This document shows positions 25,151-33,409 of a DNA stretch of 64,000 nt, one piece after another. Numbering within the stretch: position 1 is the first letter of the stretch; each line of letters begins with the position of its first letter. The stretch lies in the NCBI GenBank assembly GCA_910589145.1, contig CAJUSD010000013.1, forward strand, positions 18,559-82,558, read 5' to 3'. The translations under genes and the position numbers were made by a program. The notes beneath the pieces were generated by a model, which was given only the letters and a program-made list of their open reading frames with translations, was not told the origin of the DNA and made no database searches. This DNA comes from an uncultured Oscillospiraceae bacterium (GTDB taxonomy: Bacteria > Bacillota > Clostridia > Oscillospirales > Ruminococcaceae).

Positions 25151-25780
25151 TTACTTTTCTTCCTTTTCGTCTTTATACATAAGGCGCTGGACAAAAGACT
25201 TTTTCGGTTTCTCTTGCTGTTCCTGTTCTTTACTATCCTTTTTCATATAAACCAGCTTTTCCGAAAGGGAAATCCTTGCATAGCCAAGTCTATAGCCAAG
25301 AGCGCAGAAAAGAGGCACATAAAGATACAGCAGCATAGTAAGGAAGATTTGTAGGAATCCAAAGGAATTTGTATCCACTGTAGGTACAAAAAGATTAATT
25401 AAAATATTAATTTGAGGGTTAATAAGTTTATAAAAGAGTACTAAATCAGGAATATTTAAAATTTTCGCTAAAATGAGCAGAATACTGGTAGCCATAGGAA
25501 ACAGCATCCCCACAAGACCAACTTTTAATCCCCAGTTCAAATCCTCCTGCATCCGTCCAAATTGGACAAAATTCTTTTCCCTGTCTCCATAATACCAAAG
25601 CGTAGTATAAAGAATTCCTCCGCTAACTACTGTACAGAGAAGCTGGATGAAAAATTTCCCCCATGTTTTATCTAAAAAGAAGGAAAGGGAAAAAATAATA
25701 ATGGAGCAGATGATTACAGCAAAAAAAGTAGCTTTCACAATTTCCCAAAACATTTTTGGCATACTGCGTTTTTTATTCAT
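25151..25780 (-). CDS. integral membrane protein, unknown
   Basis: 209 residues with about four to five membrane segments (FFAVIICSIIIFSLSFFL; FFIQLLCTVVSGGILYTTLW; VGLVGMLFPMATSILLILAKIL; FLTMLLYLYVPLFCALGYRLGY) and a charged C-terminal tail rich in Lys/Glu. No family recognised. Its start overlaps the stop of the Nudix gene by eight bases, so it is the last gene of a small minus-strand operon: small membrane protein, GNAT, Nudix, this one. Confidence 0.65.
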   Translation of the reverse strand: MNKKRSMPKMFWEIVKATFFAVIICSIIIFSLSFFLDKTWGKFFIQLLCTVVSGGILYTTLWYYGDREKNFVQFGRMQEDLNWGLKVGLVGMLFPMATSILLILAKILNIPDLVLFYKLINPQINILINLFVPTVDTNSFGFLQIFLTMLLYLYVPLFCALGYRLGYARISLSEKLVYMKKDSKEQEQQEKPKKSFVQRLMYKDEKEEK

Positions 25781-26234
25781 AATTATAGCATCCTTTCATA
25801 GCTGGGAGAAGCGCTTCAAAATATTTTTTAACTGCCCAAATCTGCTGTTCTATATTCAACTTCCATTCTATTTCCCTTTCAGGAACCCAATGAAAGCTAT
25901 GGTCTGTTTCCAAAGGTTCAGCAGTTTTCTTCCCTATCCGGCCGAAATAATAATATTGGATGGGATGGAAATATCCAAGCTCTGAATGATGGCAGTATGT
26001 TTCGGCGGAGCAGAAAAAGCCGTCAATTTCCACAGGGCATCCAATTTCTTCCATACATTCCCGTATAATACACTGTTCACAGGTTTCCCCGCTGTCGATT
26101 CCCCCACCTGGCAGGAAGTAACCTTTAGGCGTTCTCACTGCTGCCAGACAGCCATTTCTGACAGCAATTAAATATGCTCCTGGCCTATCATGGTATTGAA
26201 CGTCTTCCTCTTTTATTCCAAACGTTTTTTTCAT
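25773..26234 (-). CDS. Nudix hydrolase
   Basis: 153 residues. The Nudix box is GGGIDSGETCEQCIIRECMEEIG (Gx5Ex7REUxEEx pattern complete), preceded by LIAVRNGCLAAVRTPKGYFLPG. It hydrolyses a nucleoside-diphosphate-linked substrate; which one cannot be told. C-terminal part rich in Trp (HWVPEREIEWKLNIEQQIWAVK). ATG 26234 is preferred since AAAGGAT precedes it and the upstream GNAT gene ends at 26264. Confidence 0.92.
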   Translation of the reverse strand: MKKTFGIKEEDVQYHDRPGAYLIAVRNGCLAAVRTPKGYFLPGGGIDSGETCEQCIIRECMEEIGCPVEIDGFFCSAETYCHHSELGYFHPIQYYYFGRIGKKTAEPLETDHSFHWVPEREIEWKLNIEQQIWAVKKYFEALLPAMKGCYNYE

Positions 26235-26263
26235 TCCGTCTATCATCCTTTCCAAATGAGGGT

Positions 26264-26698
26264 TTAAAACATTTTTATAAAGTTTTTTTGATTCTTTTTG
26301 GAAAAATACCCGCACTTTTGATAAAAAGCATGTGCTTCTGTTCTAGACTCCCCCGAAACTAGGCGAATTCCTTTGGCTTTTGTCTCTTTTGCCCATTCCT
26401 CAGCTGCAAAAAGGAGTGCTTTCCCAATCCCAGCCTGTCTATAATCTTTTGAAACAGCAATTCCCATAATATTTTTTAAATGTGGTGTATAAAGAGTATC
26501 ATAATCGTTAGCATGAATGTAGCCTACAACATTCCCCTCCGCCACAGCAACCAGAATTTTGTCCTTCCTTCCGATTGTTAAGGCGTCCAGTTTCTTCCTT
26601 ACTTCATCCAACGGAAAATCATATCCTAATTCAATACAGTTCAGCAAACAGATTTCTTTTGCATCTTCCTTGACAGCATCCCGAATATAAAAATTCAA
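26264..26698 (-). CDS. GNAT family N-acetyltransferase
   Basis: 144 residues. FYIRDAVKEDAKEICLLN is the usual GNAT start, VAVAEGNVVGYI and MGIAVSKDYRQAGIGKALL the acetyl-CoA site (Q/RxxGxG/A form QAGIGKA), and HAFYQKCGYFSKKNQKNF the C-terminal strand. The start is TTG 26698, with AGGGGGAAGCAGG before it, overlapping the stop of the preceding small gene (TTGA). Substrate unknown. Confidence 0.88.
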   Translation of the reverse strand: MNFYIRDAVKEDAKEICLLNCIELGYDFPLDEVRKKLDALTIGRKDKILVAVAEGNVVGYIHANDYDTLYTPHLKNIMGIAVSKDYRQAGIGKALLFAAEEWAKETKAKGIRLVSGESRTEAHAFYQKCGYFSKKNQKNFIKMF

Positions 26699-26925
26699 AC
26701 CTGCTTCCCCCTGTTTCTCCTTAAAAAAGCCTTTACAATAGAAATGATTTCTATGATTCCCCATCCCCCTAAAAGAATAAACCCTATCAGCGCAACAGCA
26801 GAACAGATAAATACAGCCGTTATATTCCGATCAATATTTACAATTCCATCTTTGAGAATAACGATAGACAGCCCTAAAACGCCAAGGAAAGCCATAACTA
26901 CAGAAAAATATTTAAGTTTTTTCAT
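26695..26925 (-). CDS. small two-helix membrane protein
   Basis: 76 residues with two hydrophobic segments (YFSVVMAFLGVLGLSIVIL; ITAVFICSAVALIGFILLGG) and a basic C-terminus KAFLRRNRGKQ. No family. Its stop overlaps the TTG start of the GNAT gene, which supports both as real and coupled. Confidence 0.65.
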   Translation of the reverse strand: MKKLKYFSVVMAFLGVLGLSIVILKDGIVNIDRNITAVFICSAVALIGFILLGGWGIIEIISIVKAFLRRNRGKQV

Positions 26926-26965
26926 AGAGTTTTCTCCTAAAAATCAAGTCGGCTTTTACAGGAAA

Positions 26966-26996
26966 TCCTCCGTCCGAAGGAACCCCGGACGGAGGA
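26966..26996 (-). terminator. possible terminator after GH105 gene
   Basis: Eleven-base stem TCCTCCGTCCG / CGGACGGAGGA with a 9-base loop. The minus-strand tail TTTCCTGT is only partly T-rich, so efficiency is uncertain. Confidence 0.55.
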
Positions 26997-27028
26997 TGAC
27001 ATCATCATTTTCTGTCTGTAAAAAATGC

Positions 27029-28114
27029 TTATTCCATAGCTGTACACATTAACAGGAATGCCCCTACGCCGTGAAGGTCGTTCGCACTGGTGGGACGGTC
27101 ACAGTAATGTTTGTATCCGCCGACGCCTGTACCAACACAAACATTATCAATGATAAGACCCTTTTCATCTTCTTTCAAGCGATTAATAATGCCAGTATAC
27201 CCTTTTTCTGCCACAGGAAGGAAGGATTTATCCATAATTCCAGCTTCCACAGCACGCTTGATAGCAGCAGCATACAGGCAGGTACAGGAAGATTCCAACC
27301 AGTTTCCTTCCATGCCGCCTTTATCCACTACCTGATACCATAGACCAGTTTCCTCATCCTGATACTTGGCAACAGCAGTCATCAATTCGCGGATAATGCG
27401 TTCCAAGTCCCCTCTTTGCGGATGGTCTTCAGGCAGGAATTGGAGTACATCCAAAATAGCAATAGGCACCCAGCCAATAGAACGGCCCCAGAATTCTGGA
27501 GACAGACCAGTTTCTTTGTCTGCCCAGGAAACTTCCCGGCTCTCGTCCCATGCATGATACCATAAGCCTGTTTTGGGATCCTTAGTATTCTTTTCCATCA
27601 TCTGGATCTGGAATACCGGGATTTCCAAATACTCCGGCTTATTAAAAGTTGCACCGTATTCTGCCAAGAGAGGACCACCCATATACAGCCCGTCCAGCCA
27701 CATTTGATATGGCAGATGGGATTTGTGCCAGAACCCGCCGCATTTGCACTTGGGGTATTTGTCCATTGCATCAATAAGAGTAGCCAAAGCCTTTGTATAG
27801 CGTTCGTCTTTGGTCTCCTTATATAGCTGGAATAACAGGATTGCCGGTTGAATATCGTCCATTTGACCAGGATCAAATTGATGAATAGAACCGTCTTCCC
27901 AAATAATAGAATCTACCCAGCCTTTGATATAATCAAAGTATTTTTTGTTTCCTGTTAAACGATAAGTATTTTGCATGCCAGAGAGAAATACCCCTTGATG
28001 ATAGTGGAAACGTCCTACTGGCGGCAACTGGTCAGGCTGAAATTTCCGCATTAGGGTCTCACAGGCTTTTTCTGCATACCCAAGGGGGGATATACCGTTG
28101 ATGATTACACTCAT
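27029..28114 (-). CDS. glycoside hydrolase family 105/88 (unsaturated rhamnogalacturonyl hydrolase type)
   Basis: 361 residues, an (alpha/alpha)6 barrel enzyme. FHYHQGVFLSGMQNTYRLTG is the start of the barrel, MWLDGLYMGGPLLAEYG holds the proposed catalytic Asp, and PEFWGRSIGWVPIAILDVL and GNWLESSCTCLYAAAI are conserved family segments. Relatives (YteR, YesR) remove the unsaturated sugar from pectin breakdown products made by lyases. There is no signal peptide, so it works on imported oligosaccharides. It stands alone; a sugar operon with TIM-barrel isomerases is 24 kb away. RBS GAGAGG before ATG 28114. Confidence 0.92.
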   Translation of the reverse strand: MSVIINGISPLGYAEKACETLMRKFQPDQLPPVGRFHYHQGVFLSGMQNTYRLTGNKKYFDYIKGWVDSIIWEDGSIHQFDPGQMDDIQPAILLFQLYKETKDERYTKALATLIDAMDKYPKCKCGGFWHKSHLPYQMWLDGLYMGGPLLAEYGATFNKPEYLEIPVFQIQMMEKNTKDPKTGLWYHAWDESREVSWADKETGLSPEFWGRSIGWVPIAILDVLQFLPEDHPQRGDLERIIRELMTAVAKYQDEETGLWYQVVDKGGMEGNWLESSCTCLYAAAIKRAVEAGIMDKSFLPVAEKGYTGIINRLKEDEKGLIIDNVCVGTGVGGYKHYCDRPTSANDLHGVGAFLLMCTAME

Positions 28115-28256
28115 GGCTGAGTACCTCTCTTTCCAAATCTAAGGCGGTATGTTTATTTTTGTCCAAAATATGCAAAACCACCCCGCCGTTTTCTTTTGTC
28201 CTCTGTACTATTAAACCAAATTTTAGGCAATTTGTCAATGCTTGATAACAGATTTC

Positions 28257-28622
28257 CACGGAAATCAAATTTCAGAATCATTACAAAAAAGATGCAGAAA
28301 ACCCCCGACGCGGGCATAAAGCAAAGACACTCACAAACCAAACCCGTATCAAAAGCTTTGGCCGCTTTCCCGAAAGTGGCGGGGGTCCAGGGTTGAGCAG
28401 CGGAGTTGCTCAGAGCCACCGGCCGCCAGTTCAGCTTTGCTGAACGTAGCTCTGCTGAACTGAACCCGCAAGGCGCGAAACTCCCCTTTGGCAAGAGCAT
28501 TTTTCTTTCCTCTTTTCTTTTTGCGACAGAAAAAGAAAAAAGAAGCTTCCCTTTTTCTCACCCTTCCCTGAAAAACATCCCGGTGAGGTGTTTTTCAATA
28601 TCAACCTCATCAGCCCCAAAAT
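28257..28622 (-). repeat. long intergenic repeat R2, copy 1
   Basis: A ~366-bp segment whose reverse complement closely matches 51381-51707. Read on the minus strand it starts near TTTTGGGGCTG, contains GAAAAACACC, then GCTCTTGCCAAAGGGGAG, TTTCGCGCCTTGCGGG, GTTCAGCAAAGCTGAAC (hairpin), GGTGGCTCTGAGCA, CTTTCGGGAAAG (hairpin) and GATACGGGTTTGGTTTGT, and ends TGATTTCCGTG. Compared with copy 2 it has about 40 extra bases of A/T-rich sequence near 28505-28550. The 634-base gap 28115-28748 otherwise holds only the start region of the GH105 gene. Open frames across it are by-products; there is no ribosome site or known domain. Confidence 0.85.
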
Positions 28623-28748
28623 CTCCACTAAATTGATTTCCATAACAGATTTCATGGAAATACGCAGATGCAGCCTAAGGCAAGTACGGCCTGAAACGGA
28701 TTAAAAAAGGTTTTGAGTTCAGGGGATGCGGCAAAGCAGCTTTTTAAG

Positions 28749-29516
28749 CTAATCTGCATTTCCCTGTGGAAAATAATTGTCAATAATTTCAAGAATGCCC
28801 ATTTGATAAATATTACCGCCAAGCAAATCGCCATTGGGAGAAATGCAGACCGAACGAATATCTACAGGATTTTCACAGTATGGATTGTTATACTCCCCGC
28901 CCTCATCAAAATAATCCTTCAAATATTTAAGTGCATTTCCACATGGAAAAATAATATTTCCCTTGGAAACGGGAACGCCTATTGCTTCAAATTCTTTTAG
29001 GATTTCAAGAGTTTGCTGATTATAAGGATTTGGGGATTCTCTCTGTCCCAGCCAAGCGGGGTGCACACGCAGCGGAATTCCCTCTTCTTTCACCATCTCG
29101 GCAAAATACCTTACTGGTTTTAATGGGATTATTTCCTGATGGAATGCATCTGCTGACAAAAGGATATCATTTACCCCGCACTGGGCAAGTTTTGCCGCCG
29201 TGTCTTTTATTTTGACTTTATCTTGACTGAAAAAACCATTTGTAATGAGCTGCCTTTTGGGAATTTTCATTTCTTTTGCAGCACTGTGTATTTTACAAAC
29301 TTCATCAATATGCAGCAATGGCTCTCCGCCAAAGGTCATCATAGACTCTATGCTGAATTTGCCGCATAACTTATAGATAACCTGAGCAGCAGTGCCGCCG
29401 TCTATATATTCTCCCCTCGCCGCGTGCTCTCCTTCAGAGCAATGTTTGCATTGTCCTGTACAGGCAAGAGTAATTAAAAATTCTATACGACTTAAATTTT
29501 TTATATATGGGTTCAT
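28749..29516 (-). CDS. radical SAM protein
   Basis: 255 residues. ACTGQCKHCSEG carries a CX3CX2C cluster ligand set for the 4Fe-4S/SAM site, MMTFGGEPLLH is the GGEPL motif, LITNGFFSQD and DILLSADAFHQEIIPL follow the barrel strands, and a Cys-rich end (PCGNALK, YCENPVD, VCISPNG) suggests an auxiliary cluster or a reduced SPASM part. Substrate unknown; no small peptide precursor gene was seen beside it. ATG 29516 has GAGGGGG before it. It lies 10 bases after rqcP and is probably cotranscribed. Confidence 0.87.
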   Translation of the reverse strand: MNPYIKNLSRIEFLITLACTGQCKHCSEGEHAARGEYIDGGTAAQVIYKLCGKFSIESMMTFGGEPLLHIDEVCKIHSAAKEMKIPKRQLITNGFFSQDKVKIKDTAAKLAQCGVNDILLSADAFHQEIIPLKPVRYFAEMVKEEGIPLRVHPAWLGQRESPNPYNQQTLEILKEFEAIGVPVSKGNIIFPCGNALKYLKDYFDEGGEYNNPYCENPVDIRSVCISPNGDLLGGNIYQMGILEIIDNYFPQGNAD

Positions 29517-29526
29517 TAATTCCCCC

Positions 29527-29772
29527 TCAGCCTTCCAATACCTGGTACTGTTGGGAAGCTGTTTCCTTTGTAGCATACTCGCTGACTTGTAAGACCTTAA
29601 CCTTTACAGGCTTACTGCCCAACTGTATTTCAACAACATCGCCAACTTTCACATCATAAGAAGCTCTGGCGATTTTCCCATTTACTAAAATCCGGCCCCC
29701 ATCGCAGGCTTCATTTGCAACAGTCCGGCGTTTAATCAACCTGGTAACTTTTAAATATTTATCCAATCTCAT
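29527..29772 (-). CDS. rqcP: RqcP (YabO), S4 RNA-binding protein of ribosome quality control
   Basis: 81 residues. MRLDKYLKVTRLIKRRTVANEACDGG is the S4 fold and ILVNGKIARASYDVKVGDVVEIQLG its second part, as in B. subtilis YabO/RqcP, an Hsp15 homologue. It helps RqcH add alanine tails to stalled nascent chains on 50S subunits. Its place after mazG and hup is the usual Firmicute order. Confidence 0.94.
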   Translation of the reverse strand: MRLDKYLKVTRLIKRRTVANEACDGGRILVNGKIARASYDVKVGDVVEIQLGSKPVKVKVLQVSEYATKETASQQYQVLEG

Positions 29773-29812
29773 GTATGCGCGCCACCTTTCGTATTACTGT
29801 AGATAAAAGGAC

Positions 29813-29848
29813 AAAAAGGGAGACAGCGGCAAAAGCCGCGCCTCCCTT
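29813..29848 (-). terminator. terminator after hup
   Basis: On the minus strand GGGAGGCG-CGGC-TTTT-GCCG-CTGTCTCCC with an imperfect middle, then TTTTTGTCC. It lies between hup and rqcP and may reduce read-through, so rqcP may have its own promoter. Confidence 0.8.
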
Positions 29849-29865
29849 GACCACTAAGGCGGAAT

Positions 29866-30141
29866 TTATTTTGACACAGCGTCCTTGAGCGCTTTGCCAG
29901 CCTTAAAAGCGGGTAATTTGGATGCGGCAATATGAATTTGCTCCTTTGTACGGGGATTTACACCGTTTCTCTCGGCACGATCCTTTACTTCAAAGGTTCC
30001 AAAGCCAACCAAAGAAACCTTATCGCCGCCAGCGAGAGCTTCTGTAATGGCATCCAAAACCGCATTAACAGCAATTTCGCTGTCTTTTTTGGTAAAATCT
30101 GCTTTTTGAGCAACGACATTGACTAAATCTGCTTTTGTCAT
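29866..30141 (-). CDS. hup: HU family DNA-binding protein
   Basis: 91 residues, full length. TKADLVNVVAQKADFTKKDSE is the helical dimer part, VSLVGFGTFEVKDRAERNGVNPRT the beta arm with the RxGxNPxT signature (here RNGVNPRT), and PAFKAGKALKDAV the C-terminal helix. Nucleoid protein that bends and wraps DNA. GGAGGAATTGG precedes ATG 30141. Confidence 0.97.
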   Translation of the reverse strand: MTKADLVNVVAQKADFTKKDSEIAVNAVLDAITEALAGGDKVSLVGFGTFEVKDRAERNGVNPRTKEQIHIAASKLPAFKAGKALKDAVSK

Positions 30142-30211
30142 AATTCCAATTCCTCCAAAAATTTCCGAGTCAGTTTGCTGTTAGCGTAAGCGATATGGGG
30201 ATCGCCTTCTG

Positions 30212-31030
30212 CTAACCATTTTCATTTGTATCAAGAGTTCTTTTGACCTGTTCCCATAAATTTGAGAGGCCGTTGCGGGATAGGCCGTCCAATGGGACGC
30301 TATTTTCCAAGGCGAGCTTTTCAGCGGCAGAAAATTGGGCCACAAAACGGTCACATGTCTGATAAAGGCTGAACTCAGGATCCAAGCCAAACAGCCGCGC
30401 CGCTGTCGTCAAGGAAAAAAGCATTTCACCTAATACAAAATCTGCCTTAGCTGAATCATTTTTCCCGATTGCATCGGCAAGCCTGTCCAGATTGTCCCTC
30501 AGAGCGGAAATCGGCGGAAACACTGCCCCCATATCCACTCCAGCTTTTTGGGCACGGGATTGGAGCTTTTCTGCGCGCATCAATGCCGGAAGTACCTTTG
30601 GAACGCTTTCCAGGGTCTGCGTTTTGGTAGTCTGGCCTTTTTCACGTTGTTTGATTTCCTCCCAATTTGACAGGACCTCCGCCGTGGTGTCAGCTTTTAT
30701 CCCGGCAAAGATATGCGGATGGCGCTGGATTAGTTTTTTACAGATTCCGTCGCACACATCATCAATATCAAAAACGCCTTTTTCGCTTTCCATTTCCGAG
30801 TGGAACACCACTTGAAGCAGTACATCCCCCAATTCTTCTTTTAGCATGTCAGGATTTTCCTGGTCGATGGCTTCCAGCACTTCATAGACTTCTTCCAAAA
30901 AATTCCTGCGTATAGAATGATGATCCTGCTCCTTATCCCATGGGCAGCCGTCGCCGCCCCGCAGAACCTTCATAATCTGACGCAGATCGTTAAAATAGTA
31001 GCGCTCTTTTTCAGTAAAAGATACCGGCAC
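30212..31030 (-). CDS. mazG: nucleoside triphosphate pyrophosphohydrolase MazG
   Basis: 272 residues, both MazG repeats. CPWDKEQDHHSIRRNFLEEVYEVLEAID and LKEELGDVLLQVVFHSEM form the active first domain (EExxE...ExxD metal site), RHPHIFAG follows, and the second domain is degenerate (LGEMLFSLTTAARLFGLDPE). It hydrolyses non-canonical and excess NTPs to NMPs. The start is GTG 31030, with AAAGAGG before it. Order mazG-hup-rqcP is typical of Firmicutes. In 31031-31333 I see only the promoter listed at 31211. Confidence 0.95.
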   Translation of the reverse strand: MPVSFTEKERYYFNDLRQIMKVLRGGDGCPWDKEQDHHSIRRNFLEEVYEVLEAIDQENPDMLKEELGDVLLQVVFHSEMESEKGVFDIDDVCDGICKKLIQRHPHIFAGIKADTTAEVLSNWEEIKQREKGQTTKTQTLESVPKVLPALMRAEKLQSRAQKAGVDMGAVFPPISALRDNLDRLADAIGKNDSAKADFVLGEMLFSLTTAARLFGLDPEFSLYQTCDRFVAQFSAAEKLALENSVPLDGLSRNGLSNLWEQVKRTLDTNENG

Positions 31031-31210
31031 AATGCTAACCTCTTTCCACGTCCAATTTTGCCCCTGGCTGTCGGATTTCCCGGCCTTAGAACCCCATTCG
31101 GACGGTAAAAATCAACGACTTTATATATATTAACCGATGAAATATCTTTTTGCAAGAGGGTTTTAAGAAATATCGTGATTTTCTTCCCGATTTCCGAAAC
31201 TTTTCTCCTT

Positions 31211-31239
31211 TTGACATTTCCCGAATTTTTTGTTATGGT
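31211..31239 (+). promoter_or_regulatory. promoter of type II pantothenate kinase gene
   Basis: TTGACA (31211-31216), 17 bases, TATGGT (31234-31239), about 95 bases before ATG 31334. Confidence 0.7.
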
Positions 31240-31333
31240 ATCTATAACAGATTGAAAGAGTCCGCAAGAACCAGAATGAAATTGTTGAAAGCCTTCTGAA
31301 GTTCTTCCGGGCCAGAAAACGAGGTGTTTTTAT

Positions 31334-32179
31334 ATGGGAATTGTGATTGGCGTTGATATTGGAGGCAGTACAACCAAAATAGCAGGTTTTCGGAACAGAA
31401 CTCCATTTTCCCCCCAACTGGTGACATCTAGCGATCCGGTATCCTCTTTATTTGGCGCATTTGGAAAGTTTACTTATGACAACAAAATCCCCACTTCTGA
31501 CATTCAGCGAATTGTCATTACTGGAGTAGGGGCTTCTGCTGTTGGCTCGCCTATTTTCGGAGTTCCTACCTACCGGGCAGCAGAATTTGACTGTATTGGT
31601 TATGGAGCGCTGTACCTTAGTTCTTTGGAAAAAGCCGTCATAGCCAGTATGGGCACCGGGACGGCATTTGTATACGCAGATCAGGAACAAATTCAATATT
31701 TAGGCGGTACAGGAGTAGGCGGGGGAACTTTAGTGGGTTTGTCCAACTATATGCTGGGGATGAACCATATTGGGAATATTGTGCGGCTGGCTGAAGAAGG
31801 CTCTGCTGAACATGTGGATTTAACCATTGGGGATGTGATGCAGGGCAATGGCCTTCCCCAGCTCCCGGCAGACTTTACTGCATCAAACTTCGGGAAGATC
31901 AGCGAGACAGCCAGCCAGTCGGATATAGCTATGGGGATATTCAATCTGGTAGCCCAGGTGGTGGGAATGTTCTGCGTTTTCGCATCACGGATAGTTCATA
32001 ATTCTGATATTGTTTTAACGGGCAACTTATCAAAAGTAGAAGTGATGCATCCCATTTTCGACGCTATGGCCAAGCAGTTCCAAGTTAATTTTATCATCCC
32101 GGAAAACTCAGGGTATGCCACAGCCCTGGGTGCAGCTCTGTGCTTCAATAAGGGAACTTCTTTGGAACAAATATTATGA
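31334..32179 (+). CDS. coaW: type II pantothenate kinase
   Basis: 281 residues, ASKHA fold as in eukaryotic-type PanK. IGVDIGGSTTKIAGF is the phosphate loop, ITGVGASAVG and IASMGTGTAFVYAD follow, then LGGTGVGGGTLVGLSNYMLG, DIVLTGNLSKVEVMHPIF and the ending GYATALGAAL. It makes 4'-phosphopantothenate, the first step of CoA synthesis, and unlike type I enzymes is usually not inhibited by CoA. Single gene with its own promoter, facing away from mazG. Confidence 0.93.
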   Translation: MGIVIGVDIGGSTTKIAGFRNRTPFSPQLVTSSDPVSSLFGAFGKFTYDNKIPTSDIQRIVITGVGASAVGSPIFGVPTYRAAEFDCIGYGALYLSSLEKAVIASMGTGTAFVYADQEQIQYLGGTGVGGGTLVGLSNYMLGMNHIGNIVRLAEEGSAEHVDLTIGDVMQGNGLPQLPADFTASNFGKISETASQSDIAMGIFNLVAQVVGMFCVFASRIVHNSDIVLTGNLSKVEVMHPIFDAMAKQFQVNFIIPENSGYATALGAALCFNKGTSLEQIL

Positions 32180-32193
32180 GCTGACAACTGTCT

Positions 32194-32754
32194 TTAAGCT
32201 AGTTTTTTTGATGCTCCAATACTAAAATCTCCTTCTCTCAACCGCTTTTGAATAAAATCCACACTTTCCTCAATAGCCTGCCCAGTGGTGTCTATTGTAT
32301 TGGCTTCATACTCGCCTAAATTGGTGAACATTTGCCACATTTTCTGTACTGCCCCACTGTCCAGCGGAAATTCCGCCCTCTGCTCCCGCTCTGCCGCCCG
32401 TTGAATGGTACATTGCTCATCAGGGCGCAGTACAATATACCTGACATCAAACTTCTGGGCAAGATTCAGCCAAGGCTTCAAAAACCATGGGCCAATTACA
32501 CCGTCCACATAGACTTCATAGCCGCCCGCCGCAAACCGGGCGGCGCTTGCTGCTGCCACTTCAACTACAGTTTCATTTTGATCCCCGGACTCATCCAGCC
32601 AGGGATCTGTGTAGCCTTTGCGGATGTATTGATAAAAGTCGTCTGTGTGCATATGTACCGAAAACCCGCAGGGCGAATTTTCAGCCAGGAAACGGGAAAC
32701 GGTGCTTTTCCCTGTCCCGCAGGCTCCCGAAATAAGCACAACTTTTCCTGTCAC
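32194..32754 (-). CDS. P-loop kinase-like protein
   Basis: 186 residues. VVLISGACGTGKSTVSRFLAE is the Walker A region; VHMHTDDFYQYIRKGYTDPW gives the substrate-site DD; AAEREQRAEFPLD a lid-like segment. It resembles nucleoside/aminoglycoside-type kinases annotated only as AAA ATPases. GTG 32754 start with AAGGGGGAAT before it, two bases after the stop of the next P-loop gene. As the last gene of the NAD-salvage group a role in cofactor or nucleoside phosphorylation is a guess. Confidence 0.72.
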   Translation of the reverse strand: MTGKVVLISGACGTGKSTVSRFLAENSPCGFSVHMHTDDFYQYIRKGYTDPWLDESGDQNETVVEVAAASAARFAAGGYEVYVDGVIGPWFLKPWLNLAQKFDVRYIVLRPDEQCTIQRAAEREQRAEFPLDSGAVQKMWQMFTNLGEYEANTIDTTGQAIEESVDFIQKRLREGDFSIGASKKLA

Positions 32755-32756
32755 AT

Positions 32757-33314
32757 CTATTCCCCCTTCATAAAAGAATCAATTTGATTCAGCACCGCCG
32801 GGTCTTGCTGATAGGAAAAGTCTGAGGCTTCAATGGCCAGCGTTTTCCCGATGACCTTCTCATTTCGTATCCATTCTGCTGTTTTGAGAAAATTTTCTTT
32901 CACGTCCAGCGTGGTGGATAAATGGACAGGATGGCGGTTTTCCTCGTTCATACGATGGAGATATCTTTGATACAAAACCTCTGGGTTCGCCCGCAATACG
33001 ATGGTCAATACCTCATACTGGTTCTGATTTGCAATGAAATGAAGCTTTTCTAATTCGTGTTCATGAAAATTTGCCTCCAGAATCAGATCGCCGCCTGCTG
33101 CCGTCATCTGAGAAAAAATATGAAACATGATTCCCATTGTTGCATTCGAAAGTTTTTTGTTTTCCTCGCGGTTTTGAAAGCCGATGGTATCTCCTAAAAC
33201 TTCTTTTATGCTGTCTTTTTGAAATACAGCAGCATGATATCTTTTAGATAATATATTCGAAAAGGTTGATTTCCCCGCCGCTATATCTCCTGTAATCAGC
33301 AGTAATTTTTTCAT
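32757..33314 (-). CDS. P-loop kinase-like protein
   Basis: 185 residues. KLLLITGDIAAGKSTFSNILS is Walker A (GDIAAGKST). FQKDSIKEVLGDTIGF resembles the KDxIKE site of gluconate/chloramphenicol-phosphotransferase-like kinases, and LILEANFHEHE a Walker B-like strand. ATG 33314 is chosen for AAGGGAG; the 48 codons of open frame upstream lie in the pncB intergenic space. Substrate unknown. It is coupled to the P-loop gene downstream (stop and start two bases apart). Confidence 0.72.
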   Translation of the reverse strand: MKKLLLITGDIAAGKSTFSNILSKRYHAAVFQKDSIKEVLGDTIGFQNREENKKLSNATMGIMFHIFSQMTAAGGDLILEANFHEHELEKLHFIANQNQYEVLTIVLRANPEVLYQRYLHRMNEENRHPVHLSTTLDVKENFLKTAEWIRNEKVIGKTLAIEASDFSYQQDPAVLNQIDSFMKGE

Positions 33315-33409
33315 TGGATATTTCTCCCTTGCGCTGTCAACAAACGAATGAGAGGCAAATTGAGGATGCCTCTCATTGTTCTTCATAGAATTAAGGCTTG
33401 CTCTGCACT

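Noticed and set aside
28349..28655. Overlapping open frames on both strands across R2 copy 1
   Set aside because: Repeat sequence, low-complexity translation and no conserved reading frame between copies.
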